Shown one piece after another: positions 1-7,843 of a DNA stretch of 64,000 nucleotides (positions are counted from its first letter, which is position 1; every line of letters starts with the position of its first letter). Source of the DNA: an uncultured Elusimicrobium sp. GTDB lineage: Bacteria; Elusimicrobiota; Elusimicrobia; Elusimicrobiales; Elusimicrobiaceae. A program made the translations under genes and the position numbers. Where the stretch lies: positions 1-64,000 of the forward strand of contig CADBRU010000008.1 of NCBI GenBank assembly GCA_902797165.1, given 5' to 3'. A model generated the notes under the pieces. It saw only the letters and a program-made list of their open reading frames with translations, was not told the DNA's origin and did not search any database.

Positions 1-65
1 CGGGAGGTTTGATGTCCGAAATGGACGCCCGCTTCCAACATAGACTTCATGGATACATTACTCAT
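1..65 (-). CDS. rpsB: 30S ribosomal protein S2, N-terminal fragment
   Basis: The first 21 codons of ribosomal protein S2 read leftwards off the window edge; the rest lies outside. The protein begins MSNVSMKSMLEAGVHFGHQT, and LEAGVHFGHQT is the diagnostic N-terminus of S2, a small-subunit head protein. A strong Shine-Dalgarno site (AAGGAGAG, 78..71) sits five bases before the ATG, which fixes the start. The gene is the first of its transcription unit: a promoter and long leader lie at 66-203 and a terminator separates it from the next gene. Confidence 0.95.
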   Translation of the reverse strand, partial: MSNVSMKSMLEAGVHFGHQTS

Positions 66-203
66 TATTACTCTCCTTGTGGGGTTTGCATCTAAATTTG
101 GAAATAAATTCCCGGTGATGTAATACCCAGATTTATCGAAGGAAGCGCTTGAATTTGCAAACGAGTTGCGCACTTGCCTAAAATAAATCCACTTATTATT
201 ATA
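66..203 (-). promoter_or_regulatory. rpsB promoter and structured 5' leader
   Basis: A TATAAT box lies at 203..198, giving a predicted transcript start near 191 and a leader of about 125 nt. Within it GTTTGCA (162..156) can pair with TGCAAAC (90..84), a perfect 7-bp long-range helix whose 3' strand ends just before the Shine-Dalgarno site. S2 operons in several phyla are autoregulated through leaders of this kind; whether this one binds S2 is an inference. The -10 box directly follows the U-tract of the neighbouring terminator and no good -35 is visible. Confidence 0.5.
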
Positions 204-238
204 CAAAAAAACGCGCCCCTTTGCAGGAGCGCGTTTTT
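204..238. terminator. Bidirectional rho-independent terminator
   Basis: The stem ACGCGC/GCGCGT (211-216 with 229-234), extended by CC/GG, is flanked by an A-run on the left and a T-run on the right. In the leftward direction it ends transcription of the gene at 253-870. Confidence 0.85.
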
Positions 239-252
239 GGATGATTCTAAAA

Positions 253-870
253 TTAGAAGCGTCCGTTTACTAAGACCATAACCGGTAACCAGTTTTTGGT
301 AGCAATGTTAACTAAACCGAGTTGCAAACCATAGATGGTTTCGGTGTAGTTCACAAAAGCGAGTTGCAAACCTTTTACGTCTTTAGCAACGTTTACCCAA
401 CCGACTTGCAAACCAGTGAAGCTTTCGGAATAGTTTCCTAAACCCCATTGCACACCGGTGAAATCACCTTTGTTGTAATCAATAAAACCTAATTGAGCAC
501 CGGTAAATTGTTGATTGTTGATGTTTGCAAGACCCCATTGGACACCTTGGAAGTTGTCAGCCACGTCAATTAAAGAGGATTGGATACCGTTAAAGGACGG
601 AGCAGAAGCATAGATCCAAGAGGCTTGAATACCGTTGAAGTCTTGATTTACACGAGAATAAATCAAGTCTAATTGTACACCGCAGATGTGGTCAGTGGTA
701 GAACCAATACCCAAATCCACACCGTGTACGGTATCAATACCGTTGGAAACACCTACTGCAATATCGCCCCACAAGGACAATTTGAGCCAAGAAGCATCTT
801 TGGCGGAAGCAACAGACGGCAAAGCGCACAATAAACCTAACAACGCAGCCGCAATGACTAGTTTCTTCAT
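253..870 (-). CDS. Secreted LA_2272-type surface-repeat protein
   Basis: This 205-residue exported protein has a Sec signal peptide (MKKLVIAAALLGLLCALPSVASA, written in parts: MKKLVIAAALL then ALPSVASA, cleavage after about residue 23) and a body of seven or more short imperfect repeats of the pattern G-hydrophobic-Q-x-G/S-hydrophobic-x-N/D, such as TGVQWGLGN, TGLQVGWVN and YGLQLGLVN. The repeat resembles the LA_2272 surface repeat first named in Leptospira; such arrays are probably beta-structured and surface or outer-membrane located. The start at 870 is chosen because the signal peptide begins there and is preceded by TAATAGGAGAG; a longer reading to 996 has no such support. It has its own full promoter and terminator and so is monocistronic. 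Function unknown. Confidence 0.8.
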   Translation of the reverse strand: MKKLVIAAALLGLLCALPSVASAKDASWLKLSLWGDIAVGVSNGIDTVHGVDLGIGSTTDHICGVQLDLIYSRVNQDFNGIQASWIYASAPSFNGIQSSLIDVADNFQGVQWGLANINNQQFTGAQLGFIDYNKGDFTGVQWGLGNYSESFTGLQVGWVNVAKDVKGLQLAFVNYTETIYGLQLGLVNIATKNWLPVMVLVNGRF

Positions 871-915
871 GTTTACTATCTCTCCTATTAATGTTTTAAG
901 TAGAACTACCTTTTT

Positions 916-944
916 ATTATATTCTTTTTGCAAAAAGAGTGCAA
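916..944 (-). promoter_or_regulatory. Promoter of the surface-repeat gene
   Basis: TTGCAC (944..939), a 17-bp spacer and TATAAT (921..916) form a near-consensus housekeeping promoter. The predicted leader of about 40 nt carries the Shine-Dalgarno AGGAGAG. Confidence 0.75.
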
Positions 945-1002
945 AAATTTTTTCAAAAAATAATTTTCGGGCAAAGGGGAAAATAATTTTCGGCACCCAA
1001 TT

Positions 1003-1011
1003 TGCTACAAT
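1003..1011 (+). promoter_or_regulatory. Extended -10 box, leaderless start of yceD
   Basis: TGCTACAAT ends seven bases before the ATG at 1019, so transcription should begin at or next to the start codon. No Shine-Dalgarno site is present. Confidence 0.55.
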
Positions 1012-1018
1012 AATATAT

Positions 1019-1513
1019 ATGTCGTCTGATAACTTTTATCAAGAATATGAAGTGCCCGAAGATTTGCGTTTCCGTACGCAAGATATTTTGCGTAATGGGG
1101 GACTGAATTGTTCGGCCAAATTGGCACCTAAATATTTTGAGGCAATTTTTACACCGCCTAATAAAATTACGGAGGTGCAAGTATCTTTGGAATTTTGGCC
1201 GACGGGTAAAGAAATAACGGTTCGCGGGCGTGTGTGGGGAAAACGCACCGTGCGCTGTGATCGTTGTTTAAAAGAAACCACACAGAATTTTGATGAAAAT
1301 TTTTTAGAGACGGCTAGCGCAAGTGCCGAAATAATTGATATAATGTTACTTGTGCGGCAAACACTTGCTTTGACCGAGGATATTCAATTTTTATGTACGC
1401 CGGATTGTAAGGGCTTGTGCTCTCAATGCGGTAAAAATTTGAATGAAGGTCCGTGTAACTGTAAGCCGGAAATCCTTTCGCCGTTTGCGGTGTTAAAAGG
1501 AAAATTTAAATAA
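1019..1513 (+). CDS. yceD: YceD/DUF177 family protein
   Basis: This 164-residue protein belongs to the DUF177/YceD family, small metal-binding-like proteins encoded next to rpmF in most bacteria and linked to 23S rRNA accumulation in E. coli and plants. The pairs CDRC (about residue 80) and the C-terminal cluster CTPDCKGLCSQCG followed by CNC are typical of the family. The ATG at 1019 is preferred over an upstream in-frame reading to 686 because the homologous region starts here and a TGCTACAAT -10 box ends seven bases upstream. It opens the operon yceD-rpmF-plsX-fabG-acpP-rnc. Confidence 0.85.
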   Translation: MSSDNFYQEYEVPEDLRFRTQDILRNGGLNCSAKLAPKYFEAIFTPPNKITEVQVSLEFWPTGKEITVRGRVWGKRTVRCDRCLKETTQNFDENFLETASASAEIIDIMLLVRQTLALTEDIQFLCTPDCKGLCSQCGKNLNEGPCNCKPEILSPFAVLKGKFK

Positions 1514-1543
1514 ATCAGAAGTAATTAGTATAGGAGTAATAAA

Positions 1544-1747
1544 ATGCCTAATCCGAAGAAAAAACATACTCGTTCCCGCAGAGATTTAAGAAGATCTCAT
1601 AACTCGGTAATCGAAGTGGCGCAACTGGTGGAATGCCCGAACTGCAAAGCCAAACGCTTGCCTCACAACGTTTGCCCTTCTTGCGGGTTTTATAAAGATC
1701 GTGTAGTTGTCGCCCAAAAAGCGGCCAAAAAAGAAGAAGCCAAATAA
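1544..1747 (+). CDS. rpmF: 50S ribosomal protein L32
   Basis: This is the 67-residue L32 protein of the large ribosomal subunit. It starts MPNPKKKHTRSRRDLRRSH and carries the zinc-ribbon cysteines CPNCKAKRLPHNVCPSCG (two CxxC pairs), so this is the zinc-binding form. It has a normal L32 length plus a lysine-rich tail. A Shine-Dalgarno-like AGGAG precedes the ATG. It lies 30 bp after yceD and 8 bp before plsX, the conserved yceD-rpmF-plsX order that couples ribosome and membrane synthesis. Confidence 0.97.
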   Translation: MPNPKKKHTRSRRDLRRSHNSVIEVAQLVECPNCKAKRLPHNVCPSCGFYKDRVVVAQKAAKKEEAK

Positions 1748-1755
1748 ACTTTCCT

Positions 1756-2793
1756 ATGATTAAGATAGCCCTCGATGCTTTAGGCGGGGATTTCGGAGCC
1801 AAACCCAACGTATTAGGTGCTCTAGAAGCAGCTAAAAAGTTGGGGTGCGAGATTATTTTGGTCGGAGATGAAACTGTCTTGCGCCGGGAGCTATCTTCCT
1901 TAGGACATTCAGATTTACCGAAACATATTTCTATTGTTCATGCCCCGGATGTAATTGATATGGGGGCTGAACCTGCCCGTGAAGTACGTACCAAAAAAAA
2001 TGCCAGCATTGTGGTTTGTGCCGAACTGGTCCATAAAGGACAAGCAGATGCCTTTGTATCTGCCGGACATAGCGGCGCGGCCATGGTGGCTTCTTTGTTT
2101 GGTATGGGGCGTATTAAAGGCGTGTTGCGCCCGGCCATTGCCAGCCCGATGCCTACCTATAATGGAGTGGCTTTGTTGCTGGATGCCGGTGCAAATGCCG
2201 ATTGTAAACCGATTCATTTATTACAATTTGCTGTGATGGGATCTACCTACATGCAAAAAGTATTTGATGTAGAAAAACCGAGGGTGGGTATCTTGTCTAT
2301 CGGAGAAGAAGAAACCAAAGGCAACATGCTTGTTAAACACACCACGCCGCACATGAAAGAAATCGGTATCAATTTTAAGGGTACTGTAGAAGGACGTGAT
2401 GTCAATGCCGGGGAAACGGATGTAATTGTGTGTGATGGTTTTGTGGGAAATATCGTTTTGAAAATGGCCGAAGGTTTAGCCAAAGCCATGATGAAAATGA
2501 TTAAACGAGAAGTGAAAAGACGGCCGCTTGCTATTTGTGGGGCTTTGATGTCAAAATCTGCTTTTAAGGCAGTAAAAGATCATACCAATCCGGATCAATA
2601 CGGTGGTGCGCCGCTTGTGGGTGTAAACGGAGTAGCCATTATTGCACATGGCAAATCAAATGAAGTAGCCATTTTTAACGCTTTAAAAACTGCTCAAAAA
2701 TTAGTAAAAAAGAATTTTGTAGAGGATGTGGCTCAAAAAATTGCTTCACTTAAGGATGTATTTGCTAAGATAGAAGCAGAGCAGGGGGAATAA
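1756..2793 (+). CDS. plsX: Phosphate acyltransferase PlsX
   Basis: PlsX converts acyl-ACP to acyl-phosphate, the acyl donor for PlsY at the first step of phospholipid synthesis; it is a peripheral membrane enzyme. The 345-residue product begins MIKIALDALGGDFGAKPNV, the family signature, and retains AGHSGAAM and the VCDGFVGNIVLKMAEG block near residue 235. Length is normal. The start lies 8 bp after rpmF with no clear Shine-Dalgarno, so translation may depend on coupling. It is followed after one base by fabG. Confidence 0.97.
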   Translation: MIKIALDALGGDFGAKPNVLGALEAAKKLGCEIILVGDETVLRRELSSLGHSDLPKHISIVHAPDVIDMGAEPAREVRTKKNASIVVCAELVHKGQADAFVSAGHSGAAMVASLFGMGRIKGVLRPAIASPMPTYNGVALLLDAGANADCKPIHLLQFAVMGSTYMQKVFDVEKPRVGILSIGEEETKGNMLVKHTTPHMKEIGINFKGTVEGRDVNAGETDVIVCDGFVGNIVLKMAEGLAKAMMKMIKREVKRRPLAICGALMSKSAFKAVKDHTNPDQYGGAPLVGVNGVAIIAHGKSNEVAIFNALKTAQKLVKKNFVEDVAQKIASLKDVFAKIEAEQGE

Positions 2794-2794
2794 T

Positions 2795-3538
2795 ATGGCA
2801 GATTTTACCGGACAAGTAGTCGCAATTACCGGTGCAACGCGGGGAATCGGATATGCTTTAGCGGAAGCCTTTGCCAAAGCCGGTGCAAAGGTGGCCATTT
2901 GCGGAACACATGAAGATGTGGTGCAAGAAACGGTGAAAAAATTGGCAGCGTTTGGAGGACAAGTATGGGGGATGCGCGCCAATATTGCCGATGAAAAAGA
3001 TTGCAATACTTTTATTGAAAATACCGTCAAAGAATTGGGCGGTTTAGATGTATTAGTTAATAATGCAGGTATTACCAAAGACGGTTTGATGGTGCGGATG
3101 AATAACGCAGATTGGCAGCAAGTAATTGATGTCAATTTAACCGGAACATTTTTGATGTCGCGGGCAGCGTTAAAGGTGATGTTCAAAAAACGCAGCGGAA
3201 ATATTGTAAACATATCTTCCGTTATCGGACAAATGGGTAATGCCGGACAAGCCAATTATGCAGCCAGTAAAGCCGGAATTATCGGGCTGACAAAATCATT
3301 GGCCAAAGAATTTGGTTCGCGCGGCGTGCGTGTTAATGCGGTTGCACCGGGTTTTGTGCATACGGCAATGACTGACGCTTTAAGCGAAGAAATGAAAGAA
3401 AAAGCATTACAAGCGGTCGCGCTGAAAAGATTTGCAGAACCGCAAGATATCGCCAAAGCAGTGATGTTTTTGGCCAGCCAAGACGCCTCTTACATAACAG
3501 GGCACGTATTGGCCGTCAATGGCGGACTGTATATTTAA
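2795..3538 (+). CDS. fabG: 3-oxoacyl-ACP reductase FabG
   Basis: This 247-residue short-chain dehydrogenase reduces beta-ketoacyl-ACP with NADPH in fatty acid elongation. It shows the Rossmann motif TGATRGIG (about residues 12-19), NNAG near 89, and the Ser-Tyr-Lys catalytic set in VNISSVIG and YAASK (about residue 150). The C-terminus [12 protein letters not shown] is typical of FabG. It sits between plsX and acpP. The fabH, fabD and fabF genes often found in this cluster are absent here. Confidence 0.95.
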   Translation: MADFTGQVVAITGATRGIGYALAEAFAKAGAKVAICGTHEDVVQETVKKLAAFGGQVWGMRANIADEKDCNTFIENTVKELGGLDVLVNNAGITKDGLMVRMNNADWQQVIDVNLTGTFLMSRAALKVMFKKRSGNIVNISSVIGQMGNAGQANYAASKAGIIGLTKSLAKEFGSRGVRVNAVAPGFVHTAMTDALSEEMKEKALQAVALKRFAEPQDIAKAVMFLASQDASYITGHVLAVNGGLYI

Positions 3539-3557
3539 GTTATATTCGGAGGACAAC

Positions 3558-3803
3558 ATGTCTGTAGAAAACGTACAAGAAAGAGTAAAAAACATTATCG
3601 TAGAACAATTGGGTGTTGAAGCCGATCAAGTCAAACCCGAAGCCCAATTCGTAAACGATTTAGGTGCCGATTCTTTGGATACCGTGGAACTCATCATGGC
3701 TTTAGAAGAAGAATTTGACATCGAAATCCCTGACGATAAAGCAGAAAAAATCAAAACTGTAGGCGAAGCTGTCAGTTATATCGAAGCCAACGCCAAAAAA
3801 TAA
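3558..3803 (+). CDS. acpP: Acyl carrier protein
   Basis: This 81-residue acidic protein carries growing fatty acyl chains on a 4'-phosphopantetheine attached to Ser39 in the invariant [12 protein letters not shown] motif. Length and helical layout match AcpP. The ATG at 3558 follows the strong Shine-Dalgarno CGGAGGA; an upstream in-frame reading overlaps fabG and is rejected. It lies 19 bp after fabG and 8 bp before rnc. Confidence 0.97.
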   Translation: MSVENVQERVKNIIVEQLGVEADQVKPEAQFVNDLGADSLDTVELIMALEEEFDIEIPDDKAEKIKTVGEAVSYIEANAKK

Positions 3804-3811
3804 ATTATCCC

Positions 3812-4483
3812 GTGCCGACAGAGTTAGAATCTATTTTAGGTTATTGCTTTGAAGATACGGCCATTTTAAAGGAAGCACTCACTCATAAGTCTTTTGCGGG
3901 TGAACACCGGGCGACAGTCCATAATGAGCGCTTGGAGTTTTTAGGTGATAGTATATTAGGTTCTATTGTAGCCGATTATATTTACAGCCAATGTCCGCAT
4001 AGCGAAGAGGGAGTGCTTTCTAAAATCAAGTCAAACTTGGTTTCGAGGCATAATCTATATCTTTGGGCAAAAGAATTGGAGTTGGGCCGCTTTTTGCGTT
4101 TAGGTCATGGAGAACTTTCTACCGGCGGCCGTCAGCGTGATAGTATTTTGTCTAATGCTATAGAAGCCATCATTGGGGCAGTTTATTTAGACGGCGGATA
4201 TGAAGCCGCCCAACAAGTCATTTTACCGTGGGTGCGTACGCAAGAATTAACACCGGACAGCGGTGATTATAAAAGTATTTTGCAGGAATATACGCAAAAA
4301 CGCGCACACGGAATTCCTCAATATGAAATCGTGCAGACCGTCGGGCCTGAACATGATAAAATTTTTACCGTAGAAGTATCTCTGGACGGAAAACGGCTGG
4401 GGATCGGAAAAGGGCATAGTAAAAAATTAGCGGAGCAAGCCGCCGCGCGCGATGCCTATATACATTTAAAACACAGATCATAG
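3812..4483 (+). CDS. rnc: Ribonuclease III
   Basis: RNase III cuts double-stranded RNA in rRNA precursors and regulated mRNAs. The 223-residue product has the N-terminal endonuclease domain with the signature NERLEFLGDSILG (about residues 39-51) and a C-terminal double-stranded RNA-binding domain ending KLAEQAAARDAYIHL. The start is GTG with no strong Shine-Dalgarno, 8 bp after acpP, suggesting translational coupling. The acpP-rnc order is conserved in many bacteria. Confidence 0.95.
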   Translation: MPTELESILGYCFEDTAILKEALTHKSFAGEHRATVHNERLEFLGDSILGSIVADYIYSQCPHSEEGVLSKIKSNLVSRHNLYLWAKELELGRFLRLGHGELSTGGRQRDSILSNAIEAIIGAVYLDGGYEAAQQVILPWVRTQELTPDSGDYKSILQEYTQKRAHGIPQYEIVQTVGPEHDKIFTVEVSLDGKRLGIGKGHSKKLAEQAAARDAYIHLKHRS

Positions 4484-4492
4484 GATTTGCTT

Positions 4493-5686
4493 ATGGCATT
4501 TAAAAAGAATACTGCTAGTGTTACGTCGATTCAACCGGTACAACAAGTGCTAGATAAAGCCAAAAAGAAACCGAAAGTTTGGTTACTTGTTTTTGCGCTT
4601 ATTCCTCTTATTTTCTTAGTTTTATGGACGATCAAAAACGGTTGGGTTGCCTCCAAACCTATTAAACCTGTTTTTTCACAAGCAGAATTAAACCGTCAAA
4701 CCCCGCAAGAATTAGCCGAAGAAGCCACCGCGGCTTTGCGTCAAGGGGATACCAATGCGTTTATTGATTTATTGAATACAAAAATCAAAGATCCCAATAT
4801 TGTTAATAGCCAAGGGGATAGTTTGTTATTGTCTGCGGCTACGTTTGGAAATGAAGACGCCGTTCAATATTTGCTTTCCTTGGGTGCCGACGTTAATCAA
4901 CAAAATTATAATACCCGCGATACTGCTATCTTGCGTAGCGTTTATATGGGGCATGATAATATTACGCGGTTACTTGTCTATGAGCATGCCAATTTGAATA
5001 TACCGAACAATTACCGCCAAACCCCGATGGGACTGGCCGTCGAAAAACAAAATGGTGCTTTGGTAGATTTGTTTTTACAAAACGGAAATGTTACAGCAGG
5101 ACTGGACGGTGAAACTTTATTGCGTTCCAGTGCGCAAAAAAATTTGGTAGGTGTAATGGCTATGTTAAAAGGCGGTGTGGACCCGAACAGTGCCCGAAAT
5201 GAAGGGGGAAATACTCCTTTAATTATTTCGGCCTCTTTAGGAGATACGCCGAGCGTGCGGGCCTTGCTTGCCTATCGAGCCGATGTAAATGCCGCTAACA
5301 AAGAAGGAAATACGCCGGTCTTGTATGCGGCCCGTTATAATCATCCGGAAACTTTACTGGCTTTGTTTGCCCCGCTGACGATGCAATACCGCGCCGATAT
5401 TAATGCTAAAAATAATAAAGGGGAAACGGCCCTTTACTGGGCGGCGGCTAAAGGATATCCCGAAGTAGTCGAAATTTTACTTGCGTATGATGCCGATGAA
5501 ACCGTCAAAACGGATGCGGGTTTGACTCCGTTGGAAGCGGCCCGCAAATATAAACGCGAAGACGTTATCAAGTTGTTTGAAATGCCGCGTAACGAACTTA
5601 AAGAAATTTTTAATCAAAAAATGCAGGCTATGCAAGAACAAGCGGAACAAGAACGCTTGGCAAGAGAGCAACAAACAGCCGAGTAG
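4493..5686 (+). CDS. Membrane-anchored ankyrin-repeat protein
   Basis: This protein of about 397 residues has a short basic N-terminus, one membrane segment (about residues 29-49, VWLLVFALIPLIFLVLW) and then roughly seven ankyrin repeats of the form GNTPLIISASLGDTPSVRALL or GETALYWAAAKGYPEVVEILL. It ends in a charged, glutamine- and glutamate-rich helix. Ankyrin repeats bind proteins; the topology predicts either a periplasmic or cytoplasmic repeat domain tethered to the inner membrane. The ATG at 4493 is chosen over a TTG six bases upstream because AGGA is correctly spaced for it. It is the last gene of the yceD-rnc operon. Partner unknown. Confidence 0.85.
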   Translation: MAFKKNTASVTSIQPVQQVLDKAKKKPKVWLLVFALIPLIFLVLWTIKNGWVASKPIKPVFSQAELNRQTPQELAEEATAALRQGDTNAFIDLLNTKIKDPNIVNSQGDSLLLSAATFGNEDAVQYLLSLGADVNQQNYNTRDTAILRSVYMGHDNITRLLVYEHANLNIPNNYRQTPMGLAVEKQNGALVDLFLQNGNVTAGLDGETLLRSSAQKNLVGVMAMLKGGVDPNSARNEGGNTPLIISASLGDTPSVRALLAYRADVNAANKEGNTPVLYAARYNHPETLLALFAPLTMQYRADINAKNNKGETALYWAAAKGYPEVVEILLAYDADETVKTDAGLTPLEAARKYKREDVIKLFEMPRNELKEIFNQKMQAMQEQAEQERLAREQQTAE

Positions 5687-5708
5687 TATTTTACTGTTTC
5701 CACAAAAG

Positions 5709-5734
5709 CCCTACTTTTATAAGTGGGGTTTTTT
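5709..5734 (+). terminator. Rho-independent terminator of the yceD-rnc operon
   Basis: CCCTACTT (5709-5716) pairs with AAGTGGGG (5721-5728) around a TTAT loop, followed by six T. Confidence 0.85.
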
Positions 5735-5762
5735 ATATCTTTTCGGAAGAGACGATATTTCA

Positions 5763-5768
5763 TAAAAT
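5763..5768 (+). promoter_or_regulatory. -10 box, leaderless start of the MFS gene
   Basis: TAAAAT ends six bases before the ATG at 5775, and no Shine-Dalgarno exists between them; the predicted transcript starts at the A of ATG. A TATAAT overlapping it by one base would be too close. Confidence 0.5.
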
Positions 5769-5774
5769 ATAATT

Positions 5775-7034
5775 ATGGCACGTACAAATTACACCCGCCG
5801 CATTCTAATATGGCTTTCTGTAACTAACGGACTGTTATTGTTTGGTTATGGGCTTTCCTTACCCTTTTTTACCGTATATTTAATTGGCCAAAAAGGCCTT
5901 TCTGCCGCGATGGCGGGGCTGGTGATAGGTCTTAGTGCTTTAAGCCGCAGTGTGGCCAGCGCTATCGGGGGAGAATTATCGGATGTATTAGGCCGCAAGT
6001 GTGTCATGCAATGGGGAATTGCGCTGGAAGTAATTGCTATGTTTGCCATGGCAATTTGTATTAAATATCAAGCAGAAACAGGGTGGCTTTTACTGGCGTA
6101 TTTTTTTACTACTTTTTGGGGAGCCATTTTCCGTCCGGTATCCAATGCATGGATTACCGATCATACCCGTGCCAAACAAAGGGTACAGGCCTTCGGTATT
6201 ATCCGCATCGGCCTTAATGTGGGGTGGGCTTTGGGCCCTGCGGTGGGGGGATTTCTGGTGCGCTATTCTTACAGTGATGCTTTTTATTTAACGGCTCTTT
6301 CTTATTGTTTGACTGTTCTATTTTTGCAATATATCATTCCGCAAGATCACGCCCGTCGTACGCAATCGGTTAGCCGTCGGCCACATTTTGTGGCATTACT
6401 GGCCAGTTTGAAAGATTCGCGCTTGGCAAAAATTTGTTTTTATGTGTTTTTGATTACGCTTGTAAATGCACAACTGGTCGTCGGACTTTCAATCCATTGT
6501 CATACCTATTTGGGTATGCCGGAATATTATATCGGTTGGTTCTTTACCATTAACGGACTGGCAACCATTTTACTCCAATATCCCGCCAGCAAATGGATAA
6601 GCCGTTTACGTCTTTCTACCGGGATGTTAATCGGATGTATTTTATATGCGATCGGGTTCGGTTCGGTGGGATTTTTCAGTACGTTTTTATTAATCGGATG
6701 TGGGGTATTTTTATCGTCGGTGGGGGAATTAATTGTCAATCCCGGCGAACAAACAATGGCCTCCAATATTGCCACCAGCCAAAACCGCGGGCGTTATTTG
6801 GGTATGATTATGGTATTCTATAATATGGGGTCTTCGGCGGGATTTTTCACGGCCGGATGGCTGGGGCAATATGTAGCACCGCATTATTTGCCCGGTCCGT
6901 GGCTGATTATCGGGGCGGTGGCGTTGCTAGCCGGATGGGGGTTTTGGCGTATGCGGTATGATTTGACCGATGAGCAGGACGGCAAATTTACCGCACCGGT
7001 GCCGGTTAAAAAAGATACGGTTACTTTGCACTGA
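5775..7034 (+). CDS. MFS family transporter
   Basis: This 419-residue integral membrane protein has about 12 hydrophobic segments and the major facilitator loop motif GGELSDVLGRKCVM (about residues 60-74, matching GxLxDrxGRr). MFS proteins are secondary transporters, often drug or metabolite exporters. The region ASNIATSQNRGRYLGM in the second half is typical of the multidrug-exporter-like branch, but substrate cannot be read from sequence. It is a single gene followed after about 40 bp by a separately initiated small gene. Confidence 0.85.
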   Translation: MARTNYTRRILIWLSVTNGLLLFGYGLSLPFFTVYLIGQKGLSAAMAGLVIGLSALSRSVASAIGGELSDVLGRKCVMQWGIALEVIAMFAMAICIKYQAETGWLLLAYFFTTFWGAIFRPVSNAWITDHTRAKQRVQAFGIIRIGLNVGWALGPAVGGFLVRYSYSDAFYLTALSYCLTVLFLQYIIPQDHARRTQSVSRRPHFVALLASLKDSRLAKICFYVFLITLVNAQLVVGLSIHCHTYLGMPEYYIGWFFTINGLATILLQYPASKWISRLRLSTGMLIGCILYAIGFGSVGFFSTFLLIGCGVFLSSVGELIVNPGEQTMASNIATSQNRGRYLGMIMVFYNMGSSAGFFTAGWLGQYVAPHYLPGPWLIIGAVALLAGWGFWRMRYDLTDEQDGKFTAPVPVKKDTVTLH

Positions 7035-7073
7035 AAAGCCGATTTTTATTATCATAAAAGAAAAGGAGAAATT

Positions 7074-7292
7074 ATGAGAAAAATTATTTTCGGACTGCTG
7101 GTCTTAATTGTAGGCGGAGCAATTGCGCTGGGCATGGAATGGTTGGCCCGTTTGTTACCGGATCAATTAGAGATGGCTATGCTGCGTGTGTATGATATCG
7201 GGATTCATCCGTTTGGATTGGTAATCAATTTATGCGGACTACTCGGTTTGATTTTGAGTTATCTGATTATTTCCAAATTCATGAAAAAATAA
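7074..7292 (+). CDS. Small two-helix membrane protein, DUF4321-like
   Basis: This 72-residue protein has an N-terminal membrane segment (about residues 4-26) and a C-terminal one (about residues 47-68, VINLCGLLGLILSYLIISKF). Its size, two-segment layout and position directly before maf (one base between them) resemble DUF4321 proteins of other bacteria. AAAGGAGA precedes the ATG. Function unknown; the family match is from pattern memory and is uncertain. Confidence 0.65.
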   Translation: MRKIIFGLLVLIVGGAIALGMEWLARLLPDQLEMAMLRVYDIGIHPFGLVINLCGLLGLILSYLIISKFMKK

Positions 7293-7293
7293 T

Positions 7294-7842
7294 ATGAAAT
7301 TGGTGTTGGCTTCCAAATCGCCGCGCCGAATTGAAATTTTGCGCGGTCTTGGCAAAAAATTTGACATTGTCCCCGCCAAAGGGGGCGAGCATACCCATTA
7401 TACTCGGCCGCATTTAAAGGTGGCTGATTTGTCGGCGCATAAAGCCTTTGAAGTAGCGCAGAAATATCCGCGCGCTTTGATAATCGGCGCGGATACCTTG
7501 GTTTTTTGCGGCGGAGAAGTGATCGGAAAGCCGAAAGATAAAAAGGATGCCCTGCGTATTTTACGCAAATTAAACGGGGCGTGGCAAACGGTTTATACCG
7601 GCGTAACTTTGATTTGTTTAGCGGAAAAGAAACTGGTGCAAGGGGTGGCCAAAACCCGTTGCAAAGCCCGCAAATTACCGCTTGCACAACTAAAAGAAAT
7701 GGCGGGCAAACACTTAGATAAAGCAGGCGCTTATGCCGTGCAAGATAAGGATGATCAATTTATAGAAAAAATGATCGGAAGCCGGACCAATGTCGTCGGT
7801 TTTCCGGTGGAATTATTTACAGAGATGTTAAAGGAGTTTTAA
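7294..7842 (+). CDS. maf: Maf-type nucleoside triphosphate pyrophosphatase
   Basis: Maf proteins hydrolyse non-canonical or excess NTPs (dTTP/UTP or m7GTP branches) to monophosphates, sanitising the nucleotide pool. The 182-residue protein starts MKLVLASKSPRRIEILRGLG, with the invariant SPRR motif, and has IGADTLV (about residue 66) and GAYAVQDK near residue 147, all diagnostic. Length is normal. The start is one base after the preceding gene, and one base separates it from trxB, so the three genes form an operon. Confidence 0.95.
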   Translation: MKLVLASKSPRRIEILRGLGKKFDIVPAKGGEHTHYTRPHLKVADLSAHKAFEVAQKYPRALIIGADTLVFCGGEVIGKPKDKKDALRILRKLNGAWQTVYTGVTLICLAEKKLVQGVAKTRCKARKLPLAQLKEMAGKHLDKAGAYAVQDKDDQFIEKMIGSRTNVVGFPVELFTEMLKEF

Positions 7843-7843
7843 G

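Noticed and set aside
686-1018. Long N-terminal extension of YceD
   Set aside because: It is antisense to the signal-peptide gene and its promoter, shows no family similarity, and the true start has its own promoter.
953-1281. Antisense ORFs opposite yceD
   Set aside because: They overlap a conserved gene on the other strand, have no ribosome-binding site, and look like codon-bias shadows. The same applies to most other antisense ORFs over 60 codons in the window.
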